Of a stretch of DNA of 64,000 nucleotides, positions 46,273-54,984 are shown one piece after another. How positions within the stretch are numbered: the first letter of the stretch is position 1; each line of letters opens with the position of its first letter. Both the position numbers and the translations under genes were made by a program. The notes under the pieces were generated by a model. That model saw nothing but the letters and a program-made list of their open reading frames with translations, ran no database searches and was not told the DNA's origin. Location of the stretch: the NCBI GenBank assembly GCA_934532985.1, contig CAKTAV010000012.1, positions 1 through 64,000 on the forward strand, given 5' to 3'. This stretch comes from an uncultured Butyricicoccus sp. Lineage in GTDB: Bacteria; Bacillota; Clostridia; Oscillospirales; Butyricicoccaceae.

Positions 46273-47556
46273 TTATTCAAGGAATCCCTTATAATTGTGC
46301 ATCATCAGCTGAGACTCAATCTGACGAACAGTCTCCAACGCAACACCAACGACGATCAGTACCGAGGTACCGCCGATTGCTACATTGCTCAAGCTGGTGT
46401 TGAACGCGCCAACAATCAGCGGAACAGCGGCAACAATCGAAAGGAAGATCGCACCCATAAAGGTTACCTTACCCAGCGCCTTCATAATGAACTCCGACGT
46501 CGGGCGGCCCGGACGGAAGCCCGGAATGAATCCACCATTCTTCTTCAGGTTGTTGGAAATTTCAATCGGATTAAACTGAATCGTTGCATAGAAGTAGCTG
46601 AATGCAAAGATCAGCAGCACATAAATCACAATATAAACCGGGTTGGTCGAATGAAACAGTGCAAAGAACTTTTCACCAAAGCCGCCGGCCTTCGGATGTG
46701 CCATCATTTCGATGGTAGACGGCAGCGACATGATGGAAGCCGCAAAGATGATTGGCATAACGCCGGAAGCGTTTACCTTGATCGGCAGATGAGTGGACTG
46801 GCCACCATACTGCTTACGGCCGACAACGCGCTTTGCATACTGAATCGGGATTCTTCTCTCAGCATCCGAGATGTAAACAACGAATACCACGATAGCCAGC
46901 GAGACAATGACAACCAGCGCCGCTACGATGTAGCTTACGCCGCCGTTGCGAATCATCTCGTACAGGCTGGAAGCCATTGCCGGTCCACGGGAAACGATGC
47001 CCGCGAACAGGATGATGCTGATGCCGTTGCCGACGCCGTTCTTTGTGATATGCTCACCGAGCCACATAATCAGCGCCGTGCCGGCGGTAAACGTCAGCAC
47101 AATGACAAATCCATGCATGAAATCCGTGTACTTCAGGAGATTTTCCGAGCGAAGCAGCACATAATATGCATATCCCTGAAGCAGACCCAGCGCAACACCC
47201 AGATAACGGGTGATGGAAGTCAGCTTCTTCTGACCTTCTTCGCCACCATCACGCACCATACGCTCCAGCGCCGGAATAGCTACCGTCAAAAGCTGAATAA
47301 TAATGGATGCGTTGATATACGGGGTGACTGACAGAGCGAAGATCGTAGCTCTGGACAGGCCTCCGCCGGAGAATACATTCATATATCCCAGCATCGTGGA
47401 CGACATCTGGGAGAAGTACTCCGCCAGCTGAACGGTGTCAATATACGGAACCGGGATTGCCGATCCGATACGGAACACCACAAGAATCATCAGTGTGTAC
47501 AGAATCTTCTTGCGGAGTTCCGGAACATGCCAGGCGTTCTTTAAGGTTTCAATCAC
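46273..47556 (-). CDS. secY: Protein translocase subunit SecY
   Basis: Channel of the Sec translocon. 427 residues with ten helices. Signatures: SSTMLGYMNVFSGGGLSRATIFALSVTPYINASIIIQLL at the N-terminus and FSYFYATIQFNPIEISNNLKKNGGFIPGFRPG before the last helices. It follows rplO by one base in the standard spc order. Confidence 0.98.
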   Translation of the reverse strand: MIETLKNAWHVPELRKKILYTLMILVVFRIGSAIPVPYIDTVQLAEYFSQMSSTMLGYMNVFSGGGLSRATIFALSVTPYINASIIIQLLTVAIPALERMVRDGGEEGQKKLTSITRYLGVALGLLQGYAYYVLLRSENLLKYTDFMHGFVIVLTFTAGTALIMWLGEHITKNGVGNGISIILFAGIVSRGPAMASSLYEMIRNGGVSYIVAALVVIVSLAIVVFVVYISDAERRIPIQYAKRVVGRKQYGGQSTHLPIKVNASGVMPIIFAASIMSLPSTIEMMAHPKAGGFGEKFFALFHSTNPVYIVIYVLLIFAFSYFYATIQFNPIEISNNLKKNGGFIPGFRPGRPTSEFIMKALGKVTFMGAIFLSIVAAVPLIVGAFNTSLSNVAIGGTSVLIVVGVALETVRQIESQLMMHNYKGFLE

Positions 47557-47557
47557 C

Positions 47558-47998
47558 TTAGATCACCTCGGCCTTTCCTCCTGCTGCTTCGATTTTCTCC
47601 TTTGCAGATGCGGAGAATGCTGCAGCCTGAACCGTGAGCTTCTTGGTGAGCTCGCCATTGCCAAGAACCTTAACGCCATCCAGCGTCTTCTTGACCAGAC
47701 CAGCGGAAACCAGATCCGCTACAGTGACAACTGCGCCGTCCTCGAACTTGTTCAGATCGGAGACATTAACAACTGCGTTTTCGGTGCCGAAGATGTTGTG
47801 GAAACCACGCTTCGGCAGACGACGTGCCAACGGCATCTGGCCGCCTTCAAATCCCGGACGAACACCGCCGCCGGAACGAGCCCACTGACCCTTGTGTCCG
47901 CGGCCAGCGGTCTTACCATTGCCAGAACCGTGTCCACGGCCCTTGCGGTATGCAGGCTGCGTAGAACCCTCAGCCGGCTTCAGATCCTGTAACTTCAT
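47558..47998 (-). CDS. rplO: 50S ribosomal protein L15
   Basis: 146 residues with the basic Gly-rich opening KLQDLKPAEGSTQPAYRKGRGHGSG and RPGFEGGQMPLARRLPKRGF. Assembly protein of the 50S subunit. 13 bp after rpmD. Confidence 0.97.
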   Translation of the reverse strand: MKLQDLKPAEGSTQPAYRKGRGHGSGNGKTAGRGHKGQWARSGGGVRPGFEGGQMPLARRLPKRGFHNIFGTENAVVNVSDLNKFEDGAVVTVADLVSAGLVKKTLDGVKVLGNGELTKKLTVQAAAFSASAKEKIEAAGGKAEVI

Positions 47999-48011
47999 GT
48001 TCTACACCTCC

Positions 48012-48194
48012 TTATGCGTTAGCCTCGACCTTGAGCAGGAAGGCAATCTTCTGAATCTTGCCACGAGTCTGCGCATTGTCGGGCTGAATGGTTACATCAT
48101 TGATGGTTTTAAGACCCAAGGAATGAGCCGTGGCAATATGCTTCTGCTTTCTGCCAGACAGGCTCTTTACAAGGGTAATCTTCAGGTTTTCCAT
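48012..48194 (-). CDS. rpmD: 50S ribosomal protein L30
   Basis: 60 residues: LKITLVKSLSGRKQKHIATAHSLGL and NDVTIQPDNAQTRGKIQKI, the complete L30 fold. Between rpsE and rplO with gaps of 13-16 bp. Confidence 0.96.
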   Translation of the reverse strand: MENLKITLVKSLSGRKQKHIATAHSLGLKTINDVTIQPDNAQTRGKIQKIAFLLKVEANA

Positions 48195-48210
48195 GAACTA
48201 CCCCTCCTGA

Positions 48211-48708
48211 TTAAAGTTCATCAGCAGTCTTGCCGCGTACAGCAGCAACCTGCTCGGCAGTGCGGAGGCTCTTCAGACCCTCAACCGTTGCGTTAACAAC
48301 GTTCTGCGGGTTGCGAGAGCGCAGGCACTTGGTACGGATGTCCTTGATGCCAGCAACTTCGACTACGGCACGAACTGCGCCGCCTGCGATAACGCCGGTA
48401 CCGGCAGCAGCCGGCTTCAGGAGGACACGGCCAGCGCCGAACTCGCCGATTACCTCGTGCGGGATGGAGCTGCCCTTCAGGCTGATGGTCACCAAGTTCT
48501 TCTTTGCGTCCTCGATTGCCTTGCGGATTGCATCCGGAACCTCGGCAGCCTTACCCTGTCCTACGCCGATCGTTCCCTTCTGGTCACCAATGACAACGAG
48601 AGCGGAGAACTTCATGACACGACCGCCCTTAACGGTCTTAGATACTCGATTTAATGCGACAACTCTTTCTTCGTACTCCGAAGCGCCGCGATCATACTTT
48701 CCAGCCAT
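48211..48708 (-). CDS. rpsE: 30S ribosomal protein S5
   Basis: Involved in decoding fidelity and helicase activity of the 30S subunit. 165 residues with VVALNRVSKTVKGGRVMKFSALVVIGDQ, GVGQGKAAEVPDAIRKA and PAAAGTGVIAGGAVRAVVEVAGI. 18 bp after rplR. Confidence 0.97.
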   Translation of the reverse strand: MAGKYDRGASEYEERVVALNRVSKTVKGGRVMKFSALVVIGDQKGTIGVGQGKAAEVPDAIRKAIEDAKKNLVTISLKGSSIPHEVIGEFGAGRVLLKPAAAGTGVIAGGAVRAVVEVAGIKDIRTKCLRSRNPQNVVNATVEGLKSLRTAEQVAAVRGKTADEL

Positions 48709-48726
48709 TTGCTTACCTCCTCCCGA

Positions 48727-49086
48727 TTAAAACTTCAGGCCGCCCTCACGGGCGCCTTCTGCGAGTGCCTTGACACGGCCATGGTAAATGTAGCCGCCGC
48801 GGTCAAACACGACTTCTTCAATACCCTTAGCCTTTGCACGCTCAGCGATCATCTCGCCAACCTTGCGTGCTGCTTCCTGATTGCCGCCGTACTCGCTAAA
48901 GTCCTTCTCAGTGGTGGAAGCTGCCGCCAGCGTTACGCCGGCAACATCGTCGATAACCTGAGCAAAAATGTTCTTGGAGCTTCTGAATACGTTGAGACGC
49001 GGGCGCTGAGCAGTGCCGGAAACTGCGCCGCGTACTCTCTTATGGCGTCTGAGACGCTGCTTGTTAGAGTCTTTCTTCGAAACCAT
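48727..49086 (-). CDS. rplR: 50S ribosomal protein L18
   Basis: 5S rRNA-binding protein. 119 residues, opening VSKKDSNKQRLRRHKRVRGAVSGT, with RPRLNVFRSSKNIFAQVIDDVAGVTLAAAST and FDRGGYIYHGRVKALAEGAREGG. 16 bp after rplF. Confidence 0.97.
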   Translation of the reverse strand: MVSKKDSNKQRLRRHKRVRGAVSGTAQRPRLNVFRSSKNIFAQVIDDVAGVTLAAASTTEKDFSEYGGNQEAARKVGEMIAERAKAKGIEEVVFDRGGYIYHGRVKALAEGAREGGLKF

Positions 49087-49102
49087 TTAGGCACACCTTC
49101 CT

Positions 49103-49648
49103 TTACTTCTTCTTTGCGCCGGTCTTGCCTTCCTTGCGGCGGATAACCTCGTAATCGTACTTGATGCCCTTGCCCTTGTACGGCTCCGGCGGACGCTTCT
49201 CGCGGATTTCTGCTGCAAACTGGCCAACCTTCTGCTTGTCGGATCCGGAAACGATGATCTTGTTCGTGCCCTCAACGGTCAGCGAAATGTCGTCGTTCTC
49301 CTCGACAATAACCTGATGGGAATAACCCAGGTTCATAACTACCTGCTTGCCCTGCTTCTGAACACGGTAGCCAACACCGTTGACTTCCAGCGTCTTCTTA
49401 AAGCCTTCCGTTACGCCAATGATCATGTTGTTGATCAGGGTGCGGGACAGGCCGTGCAGAGCGCGGTTCTGCTTCTCGTCGTTCGGACGAGTTACAGTGA
49501 TTACATTACCATCGACAGCAACGTTCATTGCCGGATGGATTTCACGAGTCAGGGTACCGTTCTTGCCCTTTACGGTAATTACGTTTCCGTCCAGCTTGAC
49601 GTCAACGCCTTCCGGTACTGTGATCGGCATTCTACCAATTCTAGACAT
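49103..49648 (-). CDS. rplF: 50S ribosomal protein L6
   Basis: Binds near the sarcin-ricin loop. 181 residues: SRIGRMPITVPEGVDVKLDGN at the start, GVTEGFKKTLEVNGVGYRVQKQG in the middle, and EPYKGKGIKYDYEVIRRKEGKTG at the end. 12 bp after rpsH. Confidence 0.97.
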   Translation of the reverse strand: MSRIGRMPITVPEGVDVKLDGNVITVKGKNGTLTREIHPAMNVAVDGNVITVTRPNDEKQNRALHGLSRTLINNMIIGVTEGFKKTLEVNGVGYRVQKQGKQVVMNLGYSHQVIVEENDDISLTVEGTNKIIVSGSDKQKVGQFAAEIREKRPPEPYKGKGIKYDYEVIRRKEGKTGAKKK

Positions 49649-49660
49649 CTCAGTACCTCC

Positions 49661-50056
49661 TTACCATACAAATGCAAGGACTTCGCCGCCGACGTTCAGC
49701 TCGCGAGCCTTCTTGTCGGTCATGACGCCCTTGGACGTAGAAATGATGGCAATACCCAGGCCGCGCAGTACCTGCGGCAGCTCCTGTGCACCAGCGTATA
49801 CGCGCAGGCCCGGCTTGGACACGCGCTTCAGACCAGTGATTGCCTTCTCATGATTTGCCGAATATTTCAGCGTGATGCGGATCGTGCCCTGGCCGCCTTC
49901 AACTACCTTGAAGTCCTTGATGTAGCCCTCGTCCAGAAGAATCTGAGCGATCGACTTCTTTACGTTCGAAGCCGGTACATCAACCGTAGCATGACGAGCA
50001 TTAGCCGCGTTTCTGATGCGGGTAAGCATATCCGCAATCGGATCTGTGATCTGCAT
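49661..50056 (-). CDS. rpsH: 30S ribosomal protein S8
   Basis: Primary 16S-binding protein, and in E. coli the repressor of the spc operon. 131 residues: QITDPIADMLTRIRNAANARH, RISKPGLRVY-like RVSKPGLRVYAGAQELP and GIAIISTSKGVMTDKKAREL. Unusually, a 183-bp foldable gap separates it from rpsN upstream; other gaps here are 12-24 bp. Confidence 0.97.
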   Translation of the reverse strand: MQITDPIADMLTRIRNAANARHATVDVPASNVKKSIAQILLDEGYIKDFKVVEGGQGTIRITLKYSANHEKAITGLKRVSKPGLRVYAGAQELPQVLRGLGIAIISTSKGVMTDKKARELNVGGEVLAFVW

Positions 50057-50239
50057 TTTGTGCTCCTCCTTACAGAAGTTAGAGAGTCATTCCTCTCCAC
50101 TTTTCTTAACCGCCGTACCCCTTGCACGACGGATGGGGGTCCGGAATGCAAATTGGCATCGCACATTCCAGACATATCAGACAAACAGGCAGCAGAGTGT
50201 CGTATATGACCTCTGCCATCTGTTAATCAGCGTTATCAA
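50057..50239 (-). promoter_or_regulatory. Structured 183-nt spacer between rpsN and rpsH
   Basis: Inside the spc operon. Two hairpins can be drawn: CCGCCGT/ACGACGG near 50110-50132 and TCCGGAATG (50140-50148) with CATTCCAGA (50164-50172), the latter with an inner TGC/GCA. No gene fits. A site for autogenous control by S8, which lies next, is possible but not shown. Confidence 0.45.
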
Positions 50240-50425
50240 TTACCAGGATGCCTTGCGTACACCCGGAATCTGGCCCTTATAAGCCAGCTCACGGAAGCAA
50301 ATACGGCAGATGCCGTAGTTGCGCAGGTAAGCGTGCGGACGACCGCAGATCTTGCAGCGGTTGTATGCACGAGTAGAGTACTTCGGAGCAGCCTGCTGCT
50401 TCAGTACCATTGCCTTTCTAGCCAT
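50240..50425 (-). CDS. rpsN: 30S ribosomal protein S14, zinc-binding type
   Basis: 61 residues, the short type Z form: ARKAMVLKQQAAPKYSTRAYNR, then two C-x2-C pairs (CKICGRPH and CRICFREL) that bind zinc. 15 bp after rplE and followed by an unusual 183-nt spacer. Confidence 0.97.
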   Translation of the reverse strand: MARKAMVLKQQAAPKYSTRAYNRCKICGRPHAYLRNYGICRICFRELAYKGQIPGVRKASW

Positions 50426-50440
50426 TGTCTACTCCTCCTC

Positions 50441-50986
50441 TTACTTTCCAGCGAACGGAGCGCCCAGAGCCGTCAGCAGCTCGCGTGCTTCTTCGTCCGT
50501 GTTTGCGGTGGTTACCATGATAATATCCATGCCACGGATCTTGTCGATCTTATCGTACTCGATTTCCGGGAAGATCAGCTGCTCCTTCAGGCCGCAAGCA
50601 TAGTTGCCACGACCGTCGAAGGAATCCGGGTTGATACCACGGAAGTCACGTACACGCGGAAGAGCGATGTTGAAGAAACGATCCAAGAACTCCCACATGC
50701 GGTCGCCGCGCAGCGTTACCTTAACGCCAACCGGCATACCCTCACGCAGCTTGAAGTTCGCAACCGACTTGCGTGCGTAGGTGACAATCGCCTTCTGACC
50801 GGTGATCGTGCTGATGTCACGAACAACTGCGTCCAGAACCTTTGCGTTGCCGTTTGCCTCTGCACCGCAGCCGACATTGATAACAATCTTGTCGAGCTTC
50901 GGGATCTGCATCGTGCTCTTGTACTCAAACTTCTTCATCAGAGCAGGAGCAACCTCTGCCTGATATTTATCCTTTAATACTGGCAT
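50441..50986 (-). CDS. rplE: 50S ribosomal protein L5
   Basis: 5S rRNA-binding protein of the central protuberance. 181 residues with MQIPKLDKIVINVGCGAEA, TGQKAIVTYARKSVANFKLREGMPVGVKVTLRG and RDFRGINPDSFDGRGNY. 16 bp after rplX. Confidence 0.97.
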   Translation of the reverse strand: MPVLKDKYQAEVAPALMKKFEYKSTMQIPKLDKIVINVGCGAEANGNAKVLDAVVRDISTITGQKAIVTYARKSVANFKLREGMPVGVKVTLRGDRMWEFLDRFFNIALPRVRDFRGINPDSFDGRGNYACGLKEQLIFPEIEYDKIDKIRGMDIIMVTTANTDEEARELLTALGAPFAGK

Positions 50987-51002
50987 TTGTCACAACCTCC
51001 TC

Positions 51003-51320
51003 TTAGATCGTTTCGCCGCAGTGCTTGCAGACCATAACCTTGCTGCCGTCCTCCAGGAACTTTGCAGCCGGACGGGTCGGCTTGTCGCACTTCGGGCAAA
51101 CCTTCATAATCTTGCAGGCACGAATTGCGCCTTCCTTCTTCATGATGCCGCCGGACTCGCCCTGACGGGTCGGCTTCTGATGGCGGGTGATGAAGTTAAC
51201 GCCTTCCAGGACAACCATGCCCTTCTTCGGCATTACCTTGATGACCTTACCGCGCTTGCCCTTTTCCTTACCGGACAGGACGACTGCGGTGTCGCCAGTC
51301 TTTACATGCAGTGAATTCAT
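51003..51320 (-). CDS. rplX: 50S ribosomal protein L24
   Basis: Early assembly protein of the 50S subunit. 105 residues with KOW motif VKTGDTAVVLSGKEKGKRGKVIKV and NFITRHQKPTRQGESGG. The C-terminus holds two C-x2-C pairs (CPKCDK and CKHCGE), a zinc-ribbon form. Confidence 0.96.
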   Translation of the reverse strand: MNSLHVKTGDTAVVLSGKEKGKRGKVIKVMPKKGMVVLEGVNFITRHQKPTRQGESGGIMKKEGAIRACKIMKVCPKCDKPTRPAAKFLEDGSKVMVCKHCGETI

Positions 51321-51333
51321 TCTAGCGACCTCC

Positions 51334-51702
51334 TTACAGTACTTCCGGAGCCAGAGACAGGATCTTCATGAAGTCCTTGTCGCGCAGCTCACGGGCAACC
51401 GGTCCAAAGATACGGGTACCCTGCGGGTTTTTGTCTTCTCTGATGATGACTGCTGCATTCTCGTCGAACTTGATGTAGCTGCCGTCAGCTCTGCGAACGC
51501 CCTTTACGGAGCGAACGATAACAGCCTTGACAACCTGGCCCTTCTTTACGCCGCCGCCCGGGGTGCACTTGCGTACCGAGCAGACAATAACATCGCCGAT
51601 GTTACCATACTTGCGGGTGGAGCCGCCGAGAACGCGGATGCATTTCAGCTCCTTCGCGCCGGAATTATCAGCAGCGCGGAGAAATGTTTCCTGCTGGATC
51701 AT
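51334..51702 (-). CDS. rplN: 50S ribosomal protein L14
   Basis: Intersubunit bridge protein. 122 residues: MIQQETFLRAADNSGAKELKC, VCSVRKCTPGGGVKKGQVVKAVIVR and GTRIFGPVARELRDKDFMKILSLAPEVL. Confidence 0.97.
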   Translation of the reverse strand: MIQQETFLRAADNSGAKELKCIRVLGGSTRKYGNIGDVIVCSVRKCTPGGGVKKGQVVKAVIVRSVKGVRRADGSYIKFDENAAVIIREDKNPQGTRIFGPVARELRDKDFMKILSLAPEVL

Positions 51703-51714
51703 TTATGCTCCTCC

Positions 51715-51972
51715 TTACTTAGCCTTCTCAACGATTTCAACAAGTCTCCATCTCTTGTCCTTGGACAGAGGTCTGGTCTCCATAACGCGAACGGTGTCGC
51801 CTACACGGCACTCGTTGTTCTCGTCGTGGGCCTTGAGCTTGTAGGTTCTCTTAATAATCTTCTTATACAGCGGATGCTGTACAGCGTCTGCGATCGCAAC
51901 GACAATCGTCTTGTCCATCTTGTCAGAAACAACCTTGCCGACTCTTGTCTTGCGGAAAGCTCTATCGCTCAT
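51715..51972 (-). CDS. rpsQ: 30S ribosomal protein S17
   Basis: Primary 16S-binding OB-fold protein. 85 residues: RKTRVGKVVSDKMDKTIVVAI, HPLYKKIIKRTYKLKAHDENN, RVGDTVRVMETRPLSKDKRWRLV. 12 bp after rplN's upstream neighbour rpmC spacing, in standard order. Confidence 0.96.
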   Translation of the reverse strand: MSDRAFRKTRVGKVVSDKMDKTIVVAIADAVQHPLYKKIIKRTYKLKAHDENNECRVGDTVRVMETRPLSKDKRWRLVEIVEKAK

Positions 51973-51987
51973 GTGTAGTTACCTCCC

Positions 51988-52191
51988 TTACGCCTGTTCC
52001 GAGAGCTCGCGCTCACGGAGAATGGTGTTGACTCTGGCAATGTCGCGCTTAACCTCTGCGATTCTCGTCGGATTATCGAGCTGGTTGGTTGCATGCTGAA
52101 GACGCAGGTTGAACAGATCCTTCTTCAGGTCGCCCAGCTTAACGGTCAGCTCTTCTGCCGACAGCTCTCTGATTTCTTTCGCCTTCATCAT
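51988..52191 (-). CDS. rpmC: 50S ribosomal protein L29
   Basis: Binds near the tunnel exit, next to L23. 67 residues: KAKEIRELSAEELTVKLGDLKKDLFNLR and RIAEVKRDIARVNTILRERE. The ATG overlaps the rplP stop by four bases. Confidence 0.96.
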   Translation of the reverse strand: MMKAKEIRELSAEELTVKLGDLKKDLFNLRLQHATNQLDNPTRIAEVKRDIARVNTILRERELSEQA

Positions 52192-52616
52192 TCGTCACCA
52201 CCGTTCTCGTCTTCACGCTTTACAAACTTGCACTTAACCGGCAGCTTATAGCTTGCCAGACGCAGAGCTTCGCGAGCAACTTCCTCGGAAACACCTGCGA
52301 TCTCAAACATGACACGGCCCGGCTTAACAACGGCTACCCAGTACTCCGGGGCGCCCTTACCGGAACCCATTCGGGTGCCGGCCGGCTTCTTCGTAACCGG
52401 CTTGTCCGGGAATACCTTGATCCAAACCTTACCGCCACGCTTGGTGTAACGGGTCATAGCGATACGGGCAGCCTCGATCTGGTTCGAGGTCAGCCAAGCA
52501 GCCTCAGTAGTCTGCAGGCCGTACTCACCATGGGAAACAAAATTACCACGCAGAGCCTTGCCCTTCATGCGGCCTCTGTGTACTCTGCGGTACTTAACTC
52601 TCTTCGGGAGAAGCAT
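52188..52616 (-). CDS. rplP: 50S ribosomal protein L16
   Basis: Part of the A-site tRNA binding region. 142 residues: MLLPKRVKYRRVHRGRMKGKALRGN, RIAMTRYTKRGGKVWIKVFPDKPVTKKPAGTRMGSGKGAPE. The ATG shares one base with the rpsC stop (TAATG). Confidence 0.97.
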   Translation of the reverse strand: MLLPKRVKYRRVHRGRMKGKALRGNFVSHGEYGLQTTEAAWLTSNQIEAARIAMTRYTKRGGKVWIKVFPDKPVTKKPAGTRMGSGKGAPEYWVAVVKPGRVMFEIAGVSEEVAREALRLASYKLPVKCKFVKREDENGGDE

Positions 52617-53401
52617 TACTTGTTGCCTCCTTCCTGTCTCGGACGACGGTTTCCACCGCCGTTGCGACGATCGCCACGACCTCTGCGGTCACCACGGCCT
52701 CTGCGGTCACGACGATCGCGGCGGTCGAATGCCGGCTTCGGTGCTTCAATGTTGCGGTTCAGACGCGGGCCGCCCTGCAGGACTTCGCCCTTGTAGATCC
52801 AAACCTTGATGCCGATCTTGCCGTAGGTCGTGTTTGCCTCAGCAAAACCGTAGTCGATGTCAGCACGAATGGTCTGCAGCGGAATGGTACCCTCATGATA
52901 CATCTCGCTGCGTGCAATCTCGGCGCCGTTCAGACGGCCGCTGCACTTGATCTTGATGCCCTTCGCACCCATGCGCATTGCACGGCCCATGCACTGCTTC
53001 ATTGCACGGCGGAATGCGATTCTCTTCTCGAGCTGAGAAGCGATGTTCTCGGCTACCAGCTGTGCATTGGTGTCCGGATTCTTGATCTCGATGATGTTCA
53101 GAGATACCGGCTTGCCCAGCATCTTTTCCATCTCCAGACGCAGCTTCTCGATGTCTGCGCCGCCCTTGCCGATTACCAGACCCGGACGAGCACAGGAAAT
53201 GAAGATCTTGATTCTGTCGTTGCTGCGCTCGATCTCGATGGCCGGAACGCCAGCAGCGTACAGGGTCTTCTTCAGATAATTGCGGATTCTCTGGTCCTCA
53301 ACGAGGAGATCGCCAAAGTCGCTGTCCTTGGCAAACCAACGGGAGTCCCAGTCCTTGATTACGCCTACACGGAGACCGTGCGGATTAACTTTCTGTCCCA
53401 T
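52616..53401 (-). CDS. rpsC: 30S ribosomal protein S3 with Arg/Gly-rich tail
   Basis: Head protein at the mRNA entry channel. 261 residues, longer than the usual 210-230. The KH domain has ARPGLVIGKGGADIEKLRLEMEKML; the C-terminal domain has IADIDYGFAEANTTYGKIGIKVWIYKGEV. The final 40 residues are an extension rich in Arg, Gly, Asp and Asn (repeated RRDRRGRGDRR pattern). 15 bp after rplV. Confidence 0.96.
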   Translation of the reverse strand: MGQKVNPHGLRVGVIKDWDSRWFAKDSDFGDLLVEDQRIRNYLKKTLYAAGVPAIEIERSNDRIKIFISCARPGLVIGKGGADIEKLRLEMEKMLGKPVSLNIIEIKNPDTNAQLVAENIASQLEKRIAFRRAMKQCMGRAMRMGAKGIKIKCSGRLNGAEIARSEMYHEGTIPLQTIRADIDYGFAEANTTYGKIGIKVWIYKGEVLQGGPRLNRNIEAPKPAFDRRDRRDRRGRGDRRGRGDRRNGGGNRRPRQEGGNK

Positions 53402-53416
53402 AATCTACCTCCTCGC

Positions 53417-53752
53417 TTATTCCTTTTCCTTGAGTACGACCGTGATGTGAGATGTTCTCTTCAGGATGCGGAAAGCGCGTCCATGAGACATCGGACGAAT
53501 ACGCTTCATGATCGGTCCCGGAGTAACAAATACTTCAGAAACGTAGAGCTTATCAACGTTCATGTGGTTGTTGTTCTCTGCGTTTGCAACGGCGCTCTTC
53601 AAAAGCTTGATCAGCAGCTCGGATGCAGCCTTAGGAGTATTCATGATGATCGCATTTGCCTCAGCAACGTCCTTGCCGCGAATCAGATCGCATACAATCT
53701 TAACCTTGCGCGGGGAGATGCGAACATTTCTCAAATATGCTCTTGCTTCCAT
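53417..53752 (-). CDS. rplV: 50S ribosomal protein L22
   Basis: Lines the peptide exit tunnel. 111 residues: RAYLRNVRISPRKVKIVCDLIRGKDV, LLKSAVANAENN and RIRPMSHGRAFRILKRTSHITVV. Confidence 0.97.
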   Translation of the reverse strand: MEARAYLRNVRISPRKVKIVCDLIRGKDVAEANAIIMNTPKAASELLIKLLKSAVANAENNNHMNVDKLYVSEVFVTPGPIMKRIRPMSHGRAFRILKRTSHITVVLKEKE

Positions 53753-53776
53753 TGTTCTTATTATCCTCCTTCAGCC

Positions 53777-54058
53777 TTACTTGCCGTTATTGGAGGTCTT
53801 GCTGCCAGCATGACCCTTGTAGGTACGGGTCGGAACGAACTCGCCCAGCTTGTGACCTACCATGTCCTCGGTAATGTATACCGGAACGTGCTTGCGGCCG
53901 TCATGCACAGCAATCGTATGACCTACGAACTGCGGGAAAATCGTGGAGGCTCTGGACCAGGTCTTCAGAACCTTCTTCTCGCCAGCTTCGTTCATAGCTT
54001 CTACCCTTTTGATAAGCTCAGGAGCCACAAAAGGGCCCTTCTTAACACTTCTGCCCAT
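53777..54058 (-). CDS. rpsS: 30S ribosomal protein S19
   Basis: Head protein next to S13. 93 residues: GRSVKKGPFVAPELIKRVEAMNE, TWSRASTIFPQFVGHTIAVHDGRKHVPVYITEDMVGHKLGEFVPTRTYKGH. Confidence 0.97.
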   Translation of the reverse strand: MGRSVKKGPFVAPELIKRVEAMNEAGEKKVLKTWSRASTIFPQFVGHTIAVHDGRKHVPVYITEDMVGHKLGEFVPTRTYKGHAGSKTSNNGK

Positions 54059-54075
54059 GTTTATGTTCTCCTTTC

Positions 54076-54909
54076 TTACTTACCGTTGCGGCGTCTTACA
54101 ATCTGCTTGTCAGTGCGGTTCTTGGTCTTTCTGGTCTTGTAGCCCAGTGCCGGCTTGCCCCACGGGGTAACCGGGCCCGGACGACCGATCGGAGACTTGC
54201 CTTCGCCGCCGCCGTGCGGGTGATCACACGGGTTCATAACAGAACCACGGACGGTCGGACGGATACCGCGATGACGCGACTTACCAGCCTTACCCAGCTT
54301 CTGATTGGAGTACTCTTCGTTGCCTACGGTACCAATCGTTGCCTTGCAGTTCAGGCGGATATAGCGAAGCTCGCCGGACGGCAGACGAACGAGAGCTACG
54401 CCGTTCTCCTTAGCCATCAGCTGTGCCGCGCCGCCAGCGGAGCGAACCAGCTGCGCACCCTTGCCCGGGTACAGCTCGATGTTGTGGATTACGGTACCAA
54501 CCGGGATGTTCTCAACCGGCAGGCAGTTACCCGGCTTGATGTCGGCATCCTTGGAGGATACAACGACGTCGCCTACGGACAGGCCAGCCGGAGCGATGAT
54601 ATATCTCTTCTCGCCATCCTCGTACTGAACGAGGGCGATGTTTGCAGAACGGTTCGGATCGTACTCAATGGTCAGAACGGTTGCGTTCATGTCCATCTTG
54701 TCACGCTTGAAATCAATGATTCTGTACTTCTGCTTGTTGCCGCCGCCGTGGTGGCGTACGGTGATTCTGCCATAGCTGTTACGGCCGGAATTCTTCTTCT
54801 TCTTTTCCAGAAGGGACTTCTCCGGCTTGACCTTAGAGAGACCGCGATTGTCAACGACGCTCATGTTGCGGCGAGACGGAGTATACGCATTAAAGGTCTT
54901 TATCGGCAT
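54076..54909 (-). CDS. rplB: 50S ribosomal protein L2
   Basis: Needed for subunit association and the peptidyl transferase centre. 277 residues from the ATG at 54909, nine bases after AAGGAG; another ATG three codons earlier is too close to it. Contains TPSRRNMSVVDNRGLSKVKPEKSLL, GRNSYGRITVRHHGGGNKQKYR and the conserved RGSVMNPCDHPHGGGEGKSPIGR. Confidence 0.97.
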   Translation of the reverse strand: MPIKTFNAYTPSRRNMSVVDNRGLSKVKPEKSLLEKKKKNSGRNSYGRITVRHHGGGNKQKYRIIDFKRDKMDMNATVLTIEYDPNRSANIALVQYEDGEKRYIIAPAGLSVGDVVVSSKDADIKPGNCLPVENIPVGTVIHNIELYPGKGAQLVRSAGGAAQLMAKENGVALVRLPSGELRYIRLNCKATIGTVGNEEYSNQKLGKAGKSRHRGIRPTVRGSVMNPCDHPHGGGEGKSPIGRPGPVTPWGKPALGYKTRKTKNRTDKQIVRRRNGK

Positions 54910-54984
54910 TTCATTCAACTCCTTTGATAAAATTTAAGGTGTTGTGACGGTAACGTCACTCTGTGTTGGTTCCCTCGATCGGGA

